Part shown: positions 1 through 8,666 of the stretch, in pieces
Layout of the letters: every line of letters begins with the position of its first letter
Numbering within the stretch: the first letter of the stretch is position 1
Assembly (NCBI GenBank): GCA_023229945.1
Contig: JALNYH010000016.1
Span: 1-46,549, forward strand
Direction: 5' to 3'
Length of the DNA stretch: 46,549 bases
Origin: Arcobacteraceae bacterium
Lineage (GTDB): Bacteria > Campylobacterota > Campylobacteria > Campylobacterales > Arcobacteraceae
Translations under genes and position numbers: made by a program
The notes under the pieces: model-generated
Database searches by the model: none
Told to the model about the DNA's origin: nothing
Seen by the model: the letters and a program-made list of their open reading frames with translations, nothing else

Positions 1-1039
1 AATAGCAAGAGATGGTCAAGAAGGACTTGAAAAATTCAAACTTGATGATTTTGATATTGTCTTAAGTGATATTGAGATGCCAAAAATGAATGGTATCGAA
101 ATGATTAAAGAAATCAAAAAAATCAATCCTAATATTTTCACTATTTTACTTACTGCATATACAGAAACATCATATTTTATAGAAGCAATTCATGCAAAAG
201 TTGATAGATTTTTGACTAAGCCTTTGGATGTGAGACTTTTATTTACTTATATTGATAATTATGAAGAGTTATTGACCAGTAAAAAACTTTTACTCCTTCA
301 AGAAAAGCTCCTAAATCATTACAAACAAGTAATAGATGATATACTAATAGTTGTCAAAACTGATCCAAATGGTACAATTCAATATGTAAATAATAAATTT
401 TGCGAAACTACTGGATATACTTATGAAGAAAGCATTGGCAAAACTCACCCAGAGCTTGTCAGTCATCAACAATTGATGAATAAAGAGTTATTCAAAGATA
501 TGTGGGAAAATGTAAAAAATCTAAAATCTCATAAAATGATTATACGAAATCAAGACAAACATGGTTCTAGTTATTGGCTTAGAACTTACTTCTATCCAAT
601 AGCGGACAATAACAACAATTTAAGTGAAATTATAGCACTTTCAGAAAACATCACAGACCAAATAAAAAAAGAAAAAGAAGCAAAACTAAAAGATACACAA
701 GAAAACCGTGATAATATTACAAAAGCTATAGAGTTATCACAAGGTCAATTTGTCAAATATATACCTTTTCCAACAATTATCATCGATAATCAAGACTTAA
801 TTACAGAGTATAATGATGAGTTTGAAACTATTATTTTAATGAGTACCAATACATCACTTTATGAAAAACTTTTGGAAAAAGATTTGAAATTATCTGATAT
901 TATAAAAGTGGATGATGGTATATTTTTACTTGAAACGCTTAGAGACAATATAACAATAGATGGTGTAACACAAACTTTTAATTTAAAATCAAAAAATATA
1001 ACACCCCAGACTACTATAGTGAGTTTTATCAATGTTTAA
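1..1039 (+). CDS. Response regulator receiver-PAS protein, 5' end outside window
   Basis: The reading frame is open from base 2 of the window, so the true start lies upstream. The first ATG in view (position 77) falls after the phospho-acceptor and cannot be the start. The receiver domain shows the acceptor Asp in VLSDIEMPKMNG (codon at 68-70), the conserved Thr in TILLTAY and Lys in LTKPLD. A PAS/PAC sensor domain follows (about residues 80-200 counted from the Met at 77) ending in SENITDQ, then a charged linker and a second weak PAS-like region with no recognisable output domain. I see no HisKA, GGDEF or DNA-binding part. It probably relays a signal by protein contact. The stop overlaps the next ATG by 8 bp, so the two genes are translationally coupled. 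Confidence 0.85.
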   Translation, partial: IARDGQEGLEKFKLDDFDIVLSDIEMPKMNGIEMIKEIKKINPNIFTILLTAYTETSYFIEAIHAKVDRFLTKPLDVRLLFTYIDNYEELLTSKKLLLLQEKLLNHYKQVIDDILIVVKTDPNGTIQYVNNKFCETTGYTYEESIGKTHPELVSHQQLMNKELFKDMWENVKNLKSHKMIIRNQDKHGSSYWLRTYFYPIADNNNNLSEIIALSENITDQIKKEKEAKLKDTQENRDNITKAIELSQGQFVKYIPFPTIIIDNQDLITEYNDEFETIILMSTNTSLYEKLLEKDLKLSDIIKVDDGIFLLETLRDNITIDGVTQTFNLKSKNITPQTTIVSFINV

Positions 1040-3119
1040 TAATCCAATATTTCATATAGAAGAAATTATATCTATACCGTCAAAAGTCGTATTTTTTAGA
1101 CAAATCAATGATGATTTGATAATTTTTATTGATGAAAATATGGTTTTACATAAAATTAATGCACAAGAATACAAAATTATTGACCAAGTCAAACTAGATT
1201 TAAATCCTAGTGATATTTTGGCAATATCTAGTGATAATAAAAATGAATTTCTCTACTCTACAAAAGGTGGTGGATTGTATATCTATGATATGAATACAAA
1301 TCATACGAGACAAATTGATTTGATTTTCTCAAATGATATTTTAGATATAAGATTTTCAAGAGATGGACAATATTTTGTGACTAAATGCGAAAAAGGCAAT
1401 ATCTCAGTATTTGACAATAAACTCAAGAAGTTTATTTATACTATTAATAATACTCAAAACTCACAACTTATCAAACACTTTTTTTCATTGGATTCTCAAA
1501 TCCTAGTATTGATATATGAAAATGGTCTAGTAGTAGTATTTGATACCTTTACACATGCTATCATATCTACTTACAATATAGAAGGTCGTGCTACAGATGG
1601 CTTTGTTTATCATAATAATACAAAAGTTTTCATTACTACAAGTGATGGAGCATATCCATTTAGTTCATTTAACCTCATTACAAAAAAATTAACTCCAAGT
1701 AGTGCCAACTTCAAAAATGCAACTTCTTGCTATACCGACAAAACACAAACAACCGTAATATGTGGAACTGCTGGTGGAATGGTGTTTTTGTTGAATCTTG
1801 AGCAATTAGAGATTATCTCCAACTTTGTATTTGATAGTAGTACATCAAAAGTTTTTATTAATGATAAAATCATTACAATACTACTAAACAATAACCAATT
1901 ATACTTTTTTGATAAAAATCACAACTTATCACAAGCCCTTATTAAATTGGATTTAAAAGATTTCAAAAGTGCTTTTGATCTTATATCTGAAAATATATTT
2001 TTATATATGAATCCAAAAATTTTAGAACATCTAAATAATGCTTGGCATGAACTCTTTAAAAGAGGTTTGCATTTCATAGGAGAAGATAAAGAATCTCTCT
2101 CACTTAGAATGTTAGAGCCTTTCTTTGCTATAAAAAGTAAAAAAGATACATACAATCATGTACTATCCAATAAAGAATATGCAATAAGATTTAATAACGC
2201 AGTAAGAGAGCGAGACTTGAAGGTGGCTTATGATTTAGCTGATGCTTATGAGTTTTTGCAACAGTCTTTAAACTATATCAAACTTGAAGAAAACTGGGAT
2301 GAGTCTTTTATGAAAGCAGAAAAACTACTTTCTAGCAAAGTACCAGCAGACCAAATACTAACCATCACAAAACCTTACTTGGAAATAAATCAAAAATATC
2401 AAATCATAAGTGAAATGATAAAAAATGCTGATTTATTTTTGAAAGCGGAAGAAGCTATCAAAAATAGACAGTTTTATCTCTTTTATAAATACTGTGAAAA
2501 ATTCCCATCTTTACGGATGAGTACATTTGGAAGAAAAGCTGATGAACTTGGGAGAAAACTATATGAAAAGCTTTTGACTATTGACAAAAATTCTACAGAA
2601 TTTGAAAACTTAATAGACTACCTAAAACATTTCCCAGAATTCAAAATAAAAGCTGAAGCACTTAAAACTGAAAGTTCTATTGAAAAAATGTTTTCAAAAG
2701 CTCAAAAAGATGATAATATCAAACTAATCTATCATCTTATAAATACAAATCCTTTCTTAAAACAAACAAATACCTACAAACATTTAATTCAAGAGACAGA
2801 AAAAGATTTCCAATCCTTTACAGCAATATTATATGAAAAAGGATTTGAAGCAGCGTATAAAACAATATCAAAATATTTTAATATTGATATGCTGTATCCA
2901 AAAGTTTATGACTATATGAAGCTTTATTATATGTTGCAAATCAAAATTCTAAGTCAATCTAGCATACCTCTTGCTATCGAAAACTATAAAAAACTTTTTG
3001 GTGAAGATAGTATATTAACATATATTGCAAAAGAGTACAAACTAAGTATTCCAACTTTCAACAAAATAAATCAAGCAAATAGCAAATTTCATGCTTCTAT
3101 TTTGGATTATAAGTCATAA
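1032..3119 (+). CDS. Beta-propeller (WD40-like) protein with helical C-terminus, unknown function
   Basis: This is a 695-residue protein with no signal peptide. Roughly the first 290 residues are repeated strand-rich blades with patterns such as GGGLYIYDMNTN, ISVFDNKLKKFIYTI and LVVVFDTFTHAII, as expected for a WD40/PQQ-type propeller. The remaining 400 residues are charged and predicted helical, resembling an alpha-solenoid by composition only. No catalytic motif is visible. The gene overlaps the response-regulator/PAS gene by 8 bp, so it probably works with that signalling protein, perhaps as a scaffold (inference). It converges on mutS2 with 14 bp between stop codons. I recognise no named family. 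Confidence 0.75.
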   Translation: MFNNPIFHIEEIISIPSKVVFFRQINDDLIIFIDENMVLHKINAQEYKIIDQVKLDLNPSDILAISSDNKNEFLYSTKGGGLYIYDMNTNHTRQIDLIFSNDILDIRFSRDGQYFVTKCEKGNISVFDNKLKKFIYTINNTQNSQLIKHFFSLDSQILVLIYENGLVVVFDTFTHAIISTYNIEGRATDGFVYHNNTKVFITTSDGAYPFSSFNLITKKLTPSSANFKNATSCYTDKTQTTVICGTAGGMVFLLNLEQLEIISNFVFDSSTSKVFINDKIITILLNNNQLYFFDKNHNLSQALIKLDLKDFKSAFDLISENIFLYMNPKILEHLNNAWHELFKRGLHFIGEDKESLSLRMLEPFFAIKSKKDTYNHVLSNKEYAIRFNNAVRERDLKVAYDLADAYEFLQQSLNYIKLEENWDESFMKAEKLLSSKVPADQILTITKPYLEINQKYQIISEMIKNADLFLKAEEAIKNRQFYLFYKYCEKFPSLRMSTFGRKADELGRKLYEKLLTIDKNSTEFENLIDYLKHFPEFKIKAEALKTESSIEKMFSKAQKDDNIKLIYHLINTNPFLKQTNTYKHLIQETEKDFQSFTAILYEKGFEAAYKTISKYFNIDMLYPKVYDYMKLYYMLQIKILSQSSIPLAIENYKKLFGEDSILTYIAKEYKLSIPTFNKINQANSKFHASILDYKS

Positions 3120-3133
3120 AAGGATGTTTATAC

Positions 3134-5350
3134 TTAAAGCTTGATAACTTTTGCCCCAAATCCACCTTGGCTTGGATGTGCATCGGTGAAGCTTTTTACT
3201 CGTGGATGGGTGCGTAAAAACTCTTTGACTGCAAATGAAAGTTTGCCAGTACCAATACCATGATATACCAAAACTTCATCAAACCCAGCTATCAAACAAT
3301 CACTTATAAATTTGTCAAGTCTCTCAATTGCTTCATCACTTCTAAGTCCATGCAAATCAAGACTTACCCCTGCATTTGTAGGTTTTTCTACAGATATATT
3401 GGCTTTTGGTTTGGGTTTTTGGATAGATTTAGGTACTCCGCTTCTTTTGAGTTCTTTCAAAAATACTTGCATTTTGATACCATCCATATCAACAAAAGCC
3501 TTTTCACCTTTGATTGATATTATTTCACCTTTTGAGCTTTTGTATTTGACCATATCCCCTACTTCAAAGACTATATCTTCTTTGATTTGAGGAGTTTCCA
3601 CATTTTTCACAAATTTTGATGCAGCATTGAGGTATCTATGTGAATCACTCACATCTTTGGCTTTTATTGCTTCTCTTGCTTCATTTATAGCTTGAAGATA
3701 CTCTTTATGAAGCTTTGATTTCATATCAGATAATACTGCTTGTTGCTCTTCTTTTTGTGTTCGTAGAGATTCTTTAAGCCTTTGAGTATCTGCTATTTCA
3801 TGGTCAAGTTTGGCAATTTTTTGTTTATATTCCATCTCCAAAGTAGCACTTTTTTGGATAAGCTCATTTAGCCTAAATTTATCTTCACCATAAGCTGTTT
3901 TGGTTTGTTCTATGATATATCTTGGTATCCCATATCTTAAAGCCGTCTCAAATGCAAAACTTCTTCCAATAGTTCCTTGCATAAACTCATAAGTTGGTTT
4001 TTCGTTGATTTCATCATAAAGTGCAGCATAAAGCTCAACTTCGCTATTTCCACTTAGCATGGCAGCTAGGCGTTTGTGGTGAGTGGTGATGATGACTTTT
4101 ATATTTTTTTTGATAAGCTCTTCTACTACAGTATGAAACAATACAGCAGCTTCATCACTATCTGTTCCTAGCTCAATCTCATCAATCCCTACTATGAAAT
4201 TATCTTTACCAAAAAGTGTACTAAACTGTACCATTCTTCCTGCAAATGTAGATATATCATTTTTTACATTTTGTGGGTCATCAAGGATTGCTTCTATGTA
4301 TTTAAAGTGAGGTATGGTTGATTTTTCATTAGCTCGAAATGGTACAAGATATTTTGCCATCAATACACTACTAAGGAGTGATTTAAGTACCATTGTTTTA
4401 CCACCAGCATTTACCCCTGTAAGCATTATTACTTTTTTTGAAAAGTCTATTGTTATAGGTTTTGGGTGGTGAAGAGCGGGATGACAAAACTCCACTAAAG
4501 TATGATTTTTTGAATTTTTTGGCAAAATAAAAACAAAGTCTTTACTTTTTGCAAACTCAATTCTTGCAAGATAATGGTCAAGTCTATCAAACTCTTTGTT
4601 GATAAAGTGCAAAAACTTTATCCATTTATTAAATACTACACATATCTCTTTTGAAATCTTATAAACAAGCTCTAATTTATGGTTTTGTAAATCATCTCTT
4701 TTTTGTTTGAGTTCACTTATAGTATGAGGAACTACATAAAAAAACCCACCTTGACTTCTATCTACAATAGTACCTTTTAGGAAGTGATTAAACCCTCCTC
4801 GAAGAAGCAAAGCTTCATCACCATTGATAAGATGTATTTGGTTGTCTACAAGATATGGTTGGAGCTTTTGGGTGTGGATTAGTCTTTGTAAAAAAGATTT
4901 TATTTCATCTTTGTTTTTATAAAGTGCATGATTGATACTATCTAGCTCTTCGCTAATACCAGATTTAATCTCACCTTTATCATCAAAATAATCTGTAATT
5001 TTTGTTATCTCATTTGGAATTTCTATCTTTTCAAGCCAAGATGATATAGCACCATCAAACTTTTGTCTTTTTAAATACAAAAAATAATCAATAATCTTTA
5101 CAAACTCATATATTTCATATAATTTCAAAACACCAAATTTTTGTATGTGCATCATTTGAGAATCAAGATTTGATACCTTTTTTGATGATTTAAATACATA
5201 ATTGGATAGTTCTTGTATGATTTTATAGTGATGAGCTATATCACCTTCTATAACAATCTCTTTTTCTCTAGCAAAAAATGTTTGTAGTTTCGATATGTGT
5301 TGTTCTAAATCCAATTTATTTATAAGTTCTGTAATCTTCAAATCTTTCAC
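3134..5350 (-). CDS. mutS2: MutS2 family ATPase/endonuclease
   Basis: 738 residues. Walker A GVNAGGKT is at 312-319, followed by the MutS-type ATPase core (GIDEIELGTDSDEAA, VIITTHHKRLAAM). A long coiled coil covers roughly 490-600. A C-terminal Smr nuclease domain (about 660-738) carries SLDLHGLRSDEA and the HGIGTG loop. It lacks the MutS mismatch-recognition domain. In Helicobacter, MutS2 limits recombination; in Firmicutes it also acts on collided ribosomes. The start is GTG at 5350 with only a weak ribosome binding site; no early in-frame ATG competes. A TATAAT lies on this strand at 5375-5380, giving a very short leader. It is transcribed divergently from the ORF6N gene. Confidence 0.95.
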   Translation of the reverse strand: MKDLKITELINKLDLEQHISKLQTFFAREKEIVIEGDIAHHYKIIQELSNYVFKSSKKVSNLDSQMMHIQKFGVLKLYEIYEFVKIIDYFLYLKRQKFDGAISSWLEKIEIPNEITKITDYFDDKGEIKSGISEELDSINHALYKNKDEIKSFLQRLIHTQKLQPYLVDNQIHLINGDEALLLRGGFNHFLKGTIVDRSQGGFFYVVPHTISELKQKRDDLQNHKLELVYKISKEICVVFNKWIKFLHFINKEFDRLDHYLARIEFAKSKDFVFILPKNSKNHTLVEFCHPALHHPKPITIDFSKKVIMLTGVNAGGKTMVLKSLLSSVLMAKYLVPFRANEKSTIPHFKYIEAILDDPQNVKNDISTFAGRMVQFSTLFGKDNFIVGIDEIELGTDSDEAAVLFHTVVEELIKKNIKVIITTHHKRLAAMLSGNSEVELYAALYDEINEKPTYEFMQGTIGRSFAFETALRYGIPRYIIEQTKTAYGEDKFRLNELIQKSATLEMEYKQKIAKLDHEIADTQRLKESLRTQKEEQQAVLSDMKSKLHKEYLQAINEAREAIKAKDVSDSHRYLNAASKFVKNVETPQIKEDIVFEVGDMVKYKSSKGEIISIKGEKAFVDMDGIKMQVFLKELKRSGVPKSIQKPKPKANISVEKPTNAGVSLDLHGLRSDEAIERLDKFISDCLIAGFDEVLVYHGIGTGKLSFAVKEFLRTHPRVKSFTDAHPSQGGFGAKVIKL

Positions 5351-5374
5351 CGTTTTTTTGATTTTTAATCTTAC

Positions 5375-5380
5375 ATTATA
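5375..5380 (-). promoter_or_regulatory. -10 element of mutS2
   Basis: TATAAT on the minus strand, 24 bases before the GTG start of mutS2. No clear -35 box is seen, which is usual for sigma-70 promoters of Campylobacterota. Confidence 0.5.
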
Positions 5381-5507
5381 TCCAAGATTTACTAAAAGGA
5401 TAAAGTATAGTCTTTAGGTCAAAAGATTTATATATAAATTATTAGTAATGTTAATAATTATTATGATAAAATAAAAAGCTATTAAAAAAAACTAAAAAGG
5501 TAATGAT

Positions 5508-5552
5508 ATGAAAAATGGAAGTGAGGCTTTAGTCACACAAAAAGAAGCATAA
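5508..5552 (+). CDS. 14-residue ORF in front of the ORF6N gene (possible leader peptide or gene remnant)
   Basis: ATG at 5508 is preceded by AAAAAGG at a workable distance and encodes MKNGSEALVTQKEA, then TAA. Only 3 bases separate this stop from the ATG of the ORF6N gene, which itself has just a weak AAGAAG site. Translation of the small ORF may therefore deliver ribosomes to the larger gene. It could also be the remnant of a longer gene. No homologue is recognised. Confidence 0.35.
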   Translation: MKNGSEALVTQKEA

Positions 5553-5555
5553 TAA

Positions 5556-6482
5556 ATGGATAAATTACAAATTCTTAATCATACAAATCTACAACATAAA
5601 ATACACACCATCAGAGAGTTTCAAGTGATGATTGACCATGACCTTGCTGAGCTTTATGGAGTAGAAATAAAAGCTCTAAACCAAGCTGTAAAAAGAAATG
5701 AAGCACGATTTCCTAGTGATTTTATGTTTCAACTATCCAAAGATGAGTTTGAAAATATAAAGTCACAATTTATTACATCTGATTTAGAAGATTCTTTAAG
5801 GTCACAAAATGTTACCTTAGAAAATGGTAGAGGAAAACATAGAAAATATTTACCTTACGCTTTTACGGAACAAGGCGTATCAATGCTAAGTGCTATTTTA
5901 AAAAGTAATATAGCGGTAGAAATAAGTATTCAAATCATTAGAGCTTTTGTGGAAATGAGAAAAATTATTAGCTCAAATAGTTTACTATTTTCAAAAATGG
6001 AGGCACTAGAAAAAAGACAAATTACTTTTGAGATAAAAACAGATACTAAAATAGAGCTAGTATTAAATGCTTTAGAAGACAAAAACCAAAAACCTGATGA
6101 AGGAATTTTCTATGATGGTCAGATTTATGATGCCTATATTTTTGTAAATGATTTGCTAAAAAATGCAAAAAATGAAGTGTTACTTATAGATAATTACATA
6201 GATGATAGTGTGTTTACACTTTTTAGCAAATATCAAAATGTAAAATTCACCATCTACACATCAACTATCACCAAGCAACTAAATCTTGACTATCAAAAAT
6301 ACAAGTCTCAATATAAAAATATAGAACTTTTTGAATTCAAAAAAGCTCATGATAGATTTTTCATCATAGACAAGACAGATATTTACCATCTAGGAGCAAG
6401 TCTTAAAGATTTGGGTAAAAGATGGTTCGCATTTTCTAAGTTTGAAAGTAGAGCTTTAGAGATTTTAGAAAAGCTAAAATAA
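5556..6482 (+). CDS. ORF6N-domain protein with PLD-like C-terminus
   Basis: 308 residues. The N-terminal part (about 10-105) is an ORF6N domain, a DNA-binding module of phage and host regulators: REFQVMIDHDLAELYGVE, NEARFPSDFMFQL and YLPYAFTEQGVSMLSAIL. A short coiled coil (about 140-165) follows. The C-terminal half (about 185-300) has a single HKD-like motif, HDRFFIID, with Arg in place of Lys, then HLGASLKDLGKRWFA, a pattern often seen in ORF6N proteins. This family is common in accessory DNA and can be prophage-derived. Here no phage genes surround it. A defence or regulatory role is possible but not shown by the sequence. Confidence 0.8.
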   Translation: MDKLQILNHTNLQHKIHTIREFQVMIDHDLAELYGVEIKALNQAVKRNEARFPSDFMFQLSKDEFENIKSQFITSDLEDSLRSQNVTLENGRGKHRKYLPYAFTEQGVSMLSAILKSNIAVEISIQIIRAFVEMRKIISSNSLLFSKMEALEKRQITFEIKTDTKIELVLNALEDKNQKPDEGIFYDGQIYDAYIFVNDLLKNAKNEVLLIDNYIDDSVFTLFSKYQNVKFTIYTSTITKQLNLDYQKYKSQYKNIELFEFKKAHDRFFIIDKTDIYHLGASLKDLGKRWFAFSKFESRALEILEKLK

Positions 6483-6518
6483 ACCTTTTAACTTAATTCC
6501 ACTTATGGACAATTTTGC

Positions 6519-6524
6519 TATAAT
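6519..6524 (+). promoter_or_regulatory. -10 element for the thioesterase-cupin pair
   Basis: TATAAT within TTTTGCTATAAT, 26 bases before the ATG at 6551 and directly after the ORF6N gene. T-rich sequence replaces a -35 box. Confidence 0.55.
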
Positions 6525-6550
6525 TGGCTATCAATATATAAGGATAAACA

Positions 6551-6934
6551 ATGCAATTAAATACACATTTGAAACTCAATAACTCACTAAACGGCGATGT
6601 AATCGAACTCAAACCAGATTATGCAAAAATATCGCTTCAAACATCTGACACAATGAGATGTGATGATGAGGGGCTAGTGCATGGTGGATTTGCTTTTTGT
6701 GCGGCTGATTTTTGTGCTATGGCATCAGTCAATCATCCTTTTGTAGTACTAGCAAAAAGTGAAGTGAAGTTTTTAGCTCCTGTAAAAGTAGGAGATATGA
6801 TAATCTTTGAAGGTAATATAACTTCAAATGATGGTAGAAAACAAACTGTATCTGTCGTAGGCAAAGTTGGAGATAAGGATGTATTTATGGGTGAATTTAA
6901 AACTGTGATTTTAGAAAAACACATATTATGCTAA
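6551..6934 (+). CDS. Hotdog-fold thioesterase, PaaI-like
   Basis: 127 residues forming one hotdog domain. The helix motif LVHGGFAFCAADFCAMAS and the strand EVKFLAPVKVGDMIIFEG match acyl-CoA thioesterases of the PaaI/YbgC superfamily. The substrate cannot be read from sequence. Start ATG at 6551 has AAGGA 7 bases upstream. The 3' end overlaps the following cupin gene by 7 bp, so the two are co-translated. Confidence 0.85.
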   Translation: MQLNTHLKLNNSLNGDVIELKPDYAKISLQTSDTMRCDDEGLVHGGFAFCAADFCAMASVNHPFVVLAKSEVKFLAPVKVGDMIIFEGNITSNDGRKQTVSVVGKVGDKDVFMGEFKTVILEKHILC

Positions 6935-7254
6935 AAAATATTTTTGACTCACTACCAAGTCTATGTTCAAAAGATGAAGAATTTAAAATATTACTTGAAA
7001 ATAAATCTATCAAAATAGAAAGAATTATATCTACTGGGCAAAGTTCACCTGAAGATTTTTGGTATGAGCAATCTCAAAATGAGTGGGTAATCGTACTAGA
7101 TGGTGAAGCAGTTTTAAGTTTTGAGAATGACAATGACAATGATATAATACTAAAAAAAGGTGATTTTATAAATATTCCTGCATTTAAAAAACACCGTGTA
7201 AAAAGTACAAAACCAGATATACACACTATATGGTTAGCCGTATTTTATAGCTAA
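6928..7254 (+). CDS. Small cupin-domain protein
   Basis: 108 residues with a single cupin barrel: EWVIVLDGEAVLSF, LKKGDFINIPAFKKHRVKS and HTIWLAVFY. Two His of the second motif (H in KKHRV and H in DIHTIW) and the Glu-containing first motif could hold a metal, though the pattern is incomplete. The substrate is unknown. The start lies within the end of the thioesterase gene and has no strong ribosome binding site, which implies coupling. Confidence 0.8.
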   Translation: MLKNIFDSLPSLCSKDEEFKILLENKSIKIERIISTGQSSPEDFWYEQSQNEWVIVLDGEAVLSFENDNDNDIILKKGDFINIPAFKKHRVKSTKPDIHTIWLAVFYS

Positions 7255-7259
7255 CCATA
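7229..7259. terminator. Hairpin between convergent cupin and EF-hand genes
   Basis: A 10-bp perfect inverted repeat (TATGGTTAGC at 7229-7238 with its complement at 7250-7259) spans the cupin stop codon. Neither side has a U-run, so it is terminator-like rather than a classic intrinsic terminator. Confidence 0.4.
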
Positions 7260-7261
7260 GA

Positions 7262-8293
7262 TTAAACTACCATTTTCACTTCACTTACCAAACCAGCTTT
7301 GCCATTTTCTTTCAAATAGATAGAATTATTCGTAAGAACTGCCTTGGACTCTTCTATATTTCTTTTATAGTTGAACTCTGATGTTATATTTGCAAGGTAA
7401 ATAGCCCCTATTCCAGCCTCTGACAAAGCAATCAAATTGTTATTACCAGACTCATCCATTTGCCATATTTTCAAACTATTAAAAATATAATCATTCTCAT
7501 CTATCCAATTATTTTTATCACTATCATATTGTTTTAATTCTTCAAAACCTTTTGAGGTCTTAGGTCCAAAAAGTTCACTGCCGTTATCTATTAGTCCGTT
7601 TTCATTTTTATCAAGAGCTAAAAATCCAGAACCTTTTTTCAAAAGAGGGATATCATCTAGTTTACCATCATTATCCAAATCAAATAAAAAGTTTAGATTA
7701 CTTATATTGTCAAGTCCATTTGTATCATCACCATAATTTATCACCAAAGGGTCTATCAATGAAGCATTACCAAAAGTCATAGATGATGAATATTCCATAT
7801 AAAACTCTTGACTAAAAGAGAAATTAATATCAACAGATATATCCATATTGGCTGTTTTTATTACGGCACTTGCTTTGAAATCTATGGTTTGTTTCTCATA
7901 ATATGATTCATTTACCGATACTCTAGCACCCCAAGAGAGTTCACTAGAAGATGATTTTTGAGCGTTAACAGCAGAATTATAGTCAAAAGAGAGGGATATT
8001 GAATCTTTAAATTTTTCTTTAGGATATAAACTGTTTTCTCTTTTATCTCCAAATAACCTTTTCAAAAGCTCTTCAATAAGTAGTTTATTTATCTTATCCT
8101 GAGGAGATAATGACTCTTCATCATCATAAATCAATTTGTCGCTTTGGCGTGTATTGATATTTACAAAATCATTATATTGTCTATCACTAGCAACAGACTC
8201 TTGATAAGCAATTTGCACACTTGTTTGTTGTTGGTATTGAACTATATTTTGAGTATAACTTGATAAATTTACACTTGAACCTTCTATTCTCAT
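7262..8293 (-). CDS. EF-hand-like calcium-binding protein, RTX-associated C-terminal type
   Basis: 343 residues. The first part is low-complexity, rich in Ser, Gln and Tyr, with no clear signal peptide. The second half (about 195-320) holds repeated Asp/Asn-rich calcium loops: DLDNDGKLDDI, LDKNENGLIDNGSELFG and YDSDKNNWIDENDYIF, then LKIWQMDESGNNNLIALSEAGI. This arrangement is typical of the C-terminal module found in RTX-type secreted proteins and stand-alone relatives. It probably binds calcium, either secreted or as a folding partner. Start ATG at 8293 has AGGA 6 bases upstream. The stop is 7 bases from the convergent cupin gene. Confidence 0.75.
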   Translation of the reverse strand: MRIEGSSVNLSSYTQNIVQYQQQTSVQIAYQESVASDRQYNDFVNINTRQSDKLIYDDEESLSPQDKINKLLIEELLKRLFGDKRENSLYPKEKFKDSISLSFDYNSAVNAQKSSSSELSWGARVSVNESYYEKQTIDFKASAVIKTANMDISVDINFSFSQEFYMEYSSSMTFGNASLIDPLVINYGDDTNGLDNISNLNFLFDLDNDGKLDDIPLLKKGSGFLALDKNENGLIDNGSELFGPKTSKGFEELKQYDSDKNNWIDENDYIFNSLKIWQMDESGNNNLIALSEAGIGAIYLANITSEFNYKRNIEESKAVLTNNSIYLKENGKAGLVSEVKMVV

Positions 8294-8441
8294 AATACAT
8301 CCTTTAATCTAATTTAAAGAATTGTATAATATTTATCGAGCGTTTGTCAAGGGTTAAAAAAATAAAGAGTTACAAAGAAAACAGTAGCCTATGGAATCGT
8401 ATTTGAGTAAGAATATCAAGAGAAAAAATATATAAATAATC

Positions 8442-8666
8442 CTAGGATTTTGATTTAAAATCCAAATATATTTTCTCTAACTTCGTTCTAGCCCATGGAG
8501 TTTTGCGAAAAAACTTAAGGCAAGAGTTGATACTAGGGTCTTTTAGAAAACAATTTACATTAAGCTTAACTCCTAGTTTTTCCCACCCATAAGAGCTATG
8601 AAGCTCTTTGATAATCATCTCTAGTGTAATTCCATGCAAAGGATTATTTGAGTTATTTGTAGACAT
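8442..8666 (-). CDS. VF530 family (DUF2132) small protein
   Basis: 74 residues with the VF530/DUF2132 pattern: NPLHGITLEMIIKEL, YGWEKLG, then DPSINSCLKFFRKTPWARTKLE. The structure-solved member VF530 of Vibrio fischeri was proposed to bind DNA; its role is unknown. The ATG shares one base with the stop of the ABC-F gene (TAATG), so it is the coupled second gene of that operon. Confidence 0.88.
   Translation of the reverse strand: MSTNNSNNPLHGITLEMIIKELHSSYGWEKLGVKLNVNCFLKDPSINSCLKFFRKTPWARTKLEKIYLDFKSKS

Noticed and set aside
5556..6482. Prophage region
   Set aside because: Only the ORF6N gene is phage-like. No integrase, structural or lysis genes and no attachment-site duplication are seen nearby.
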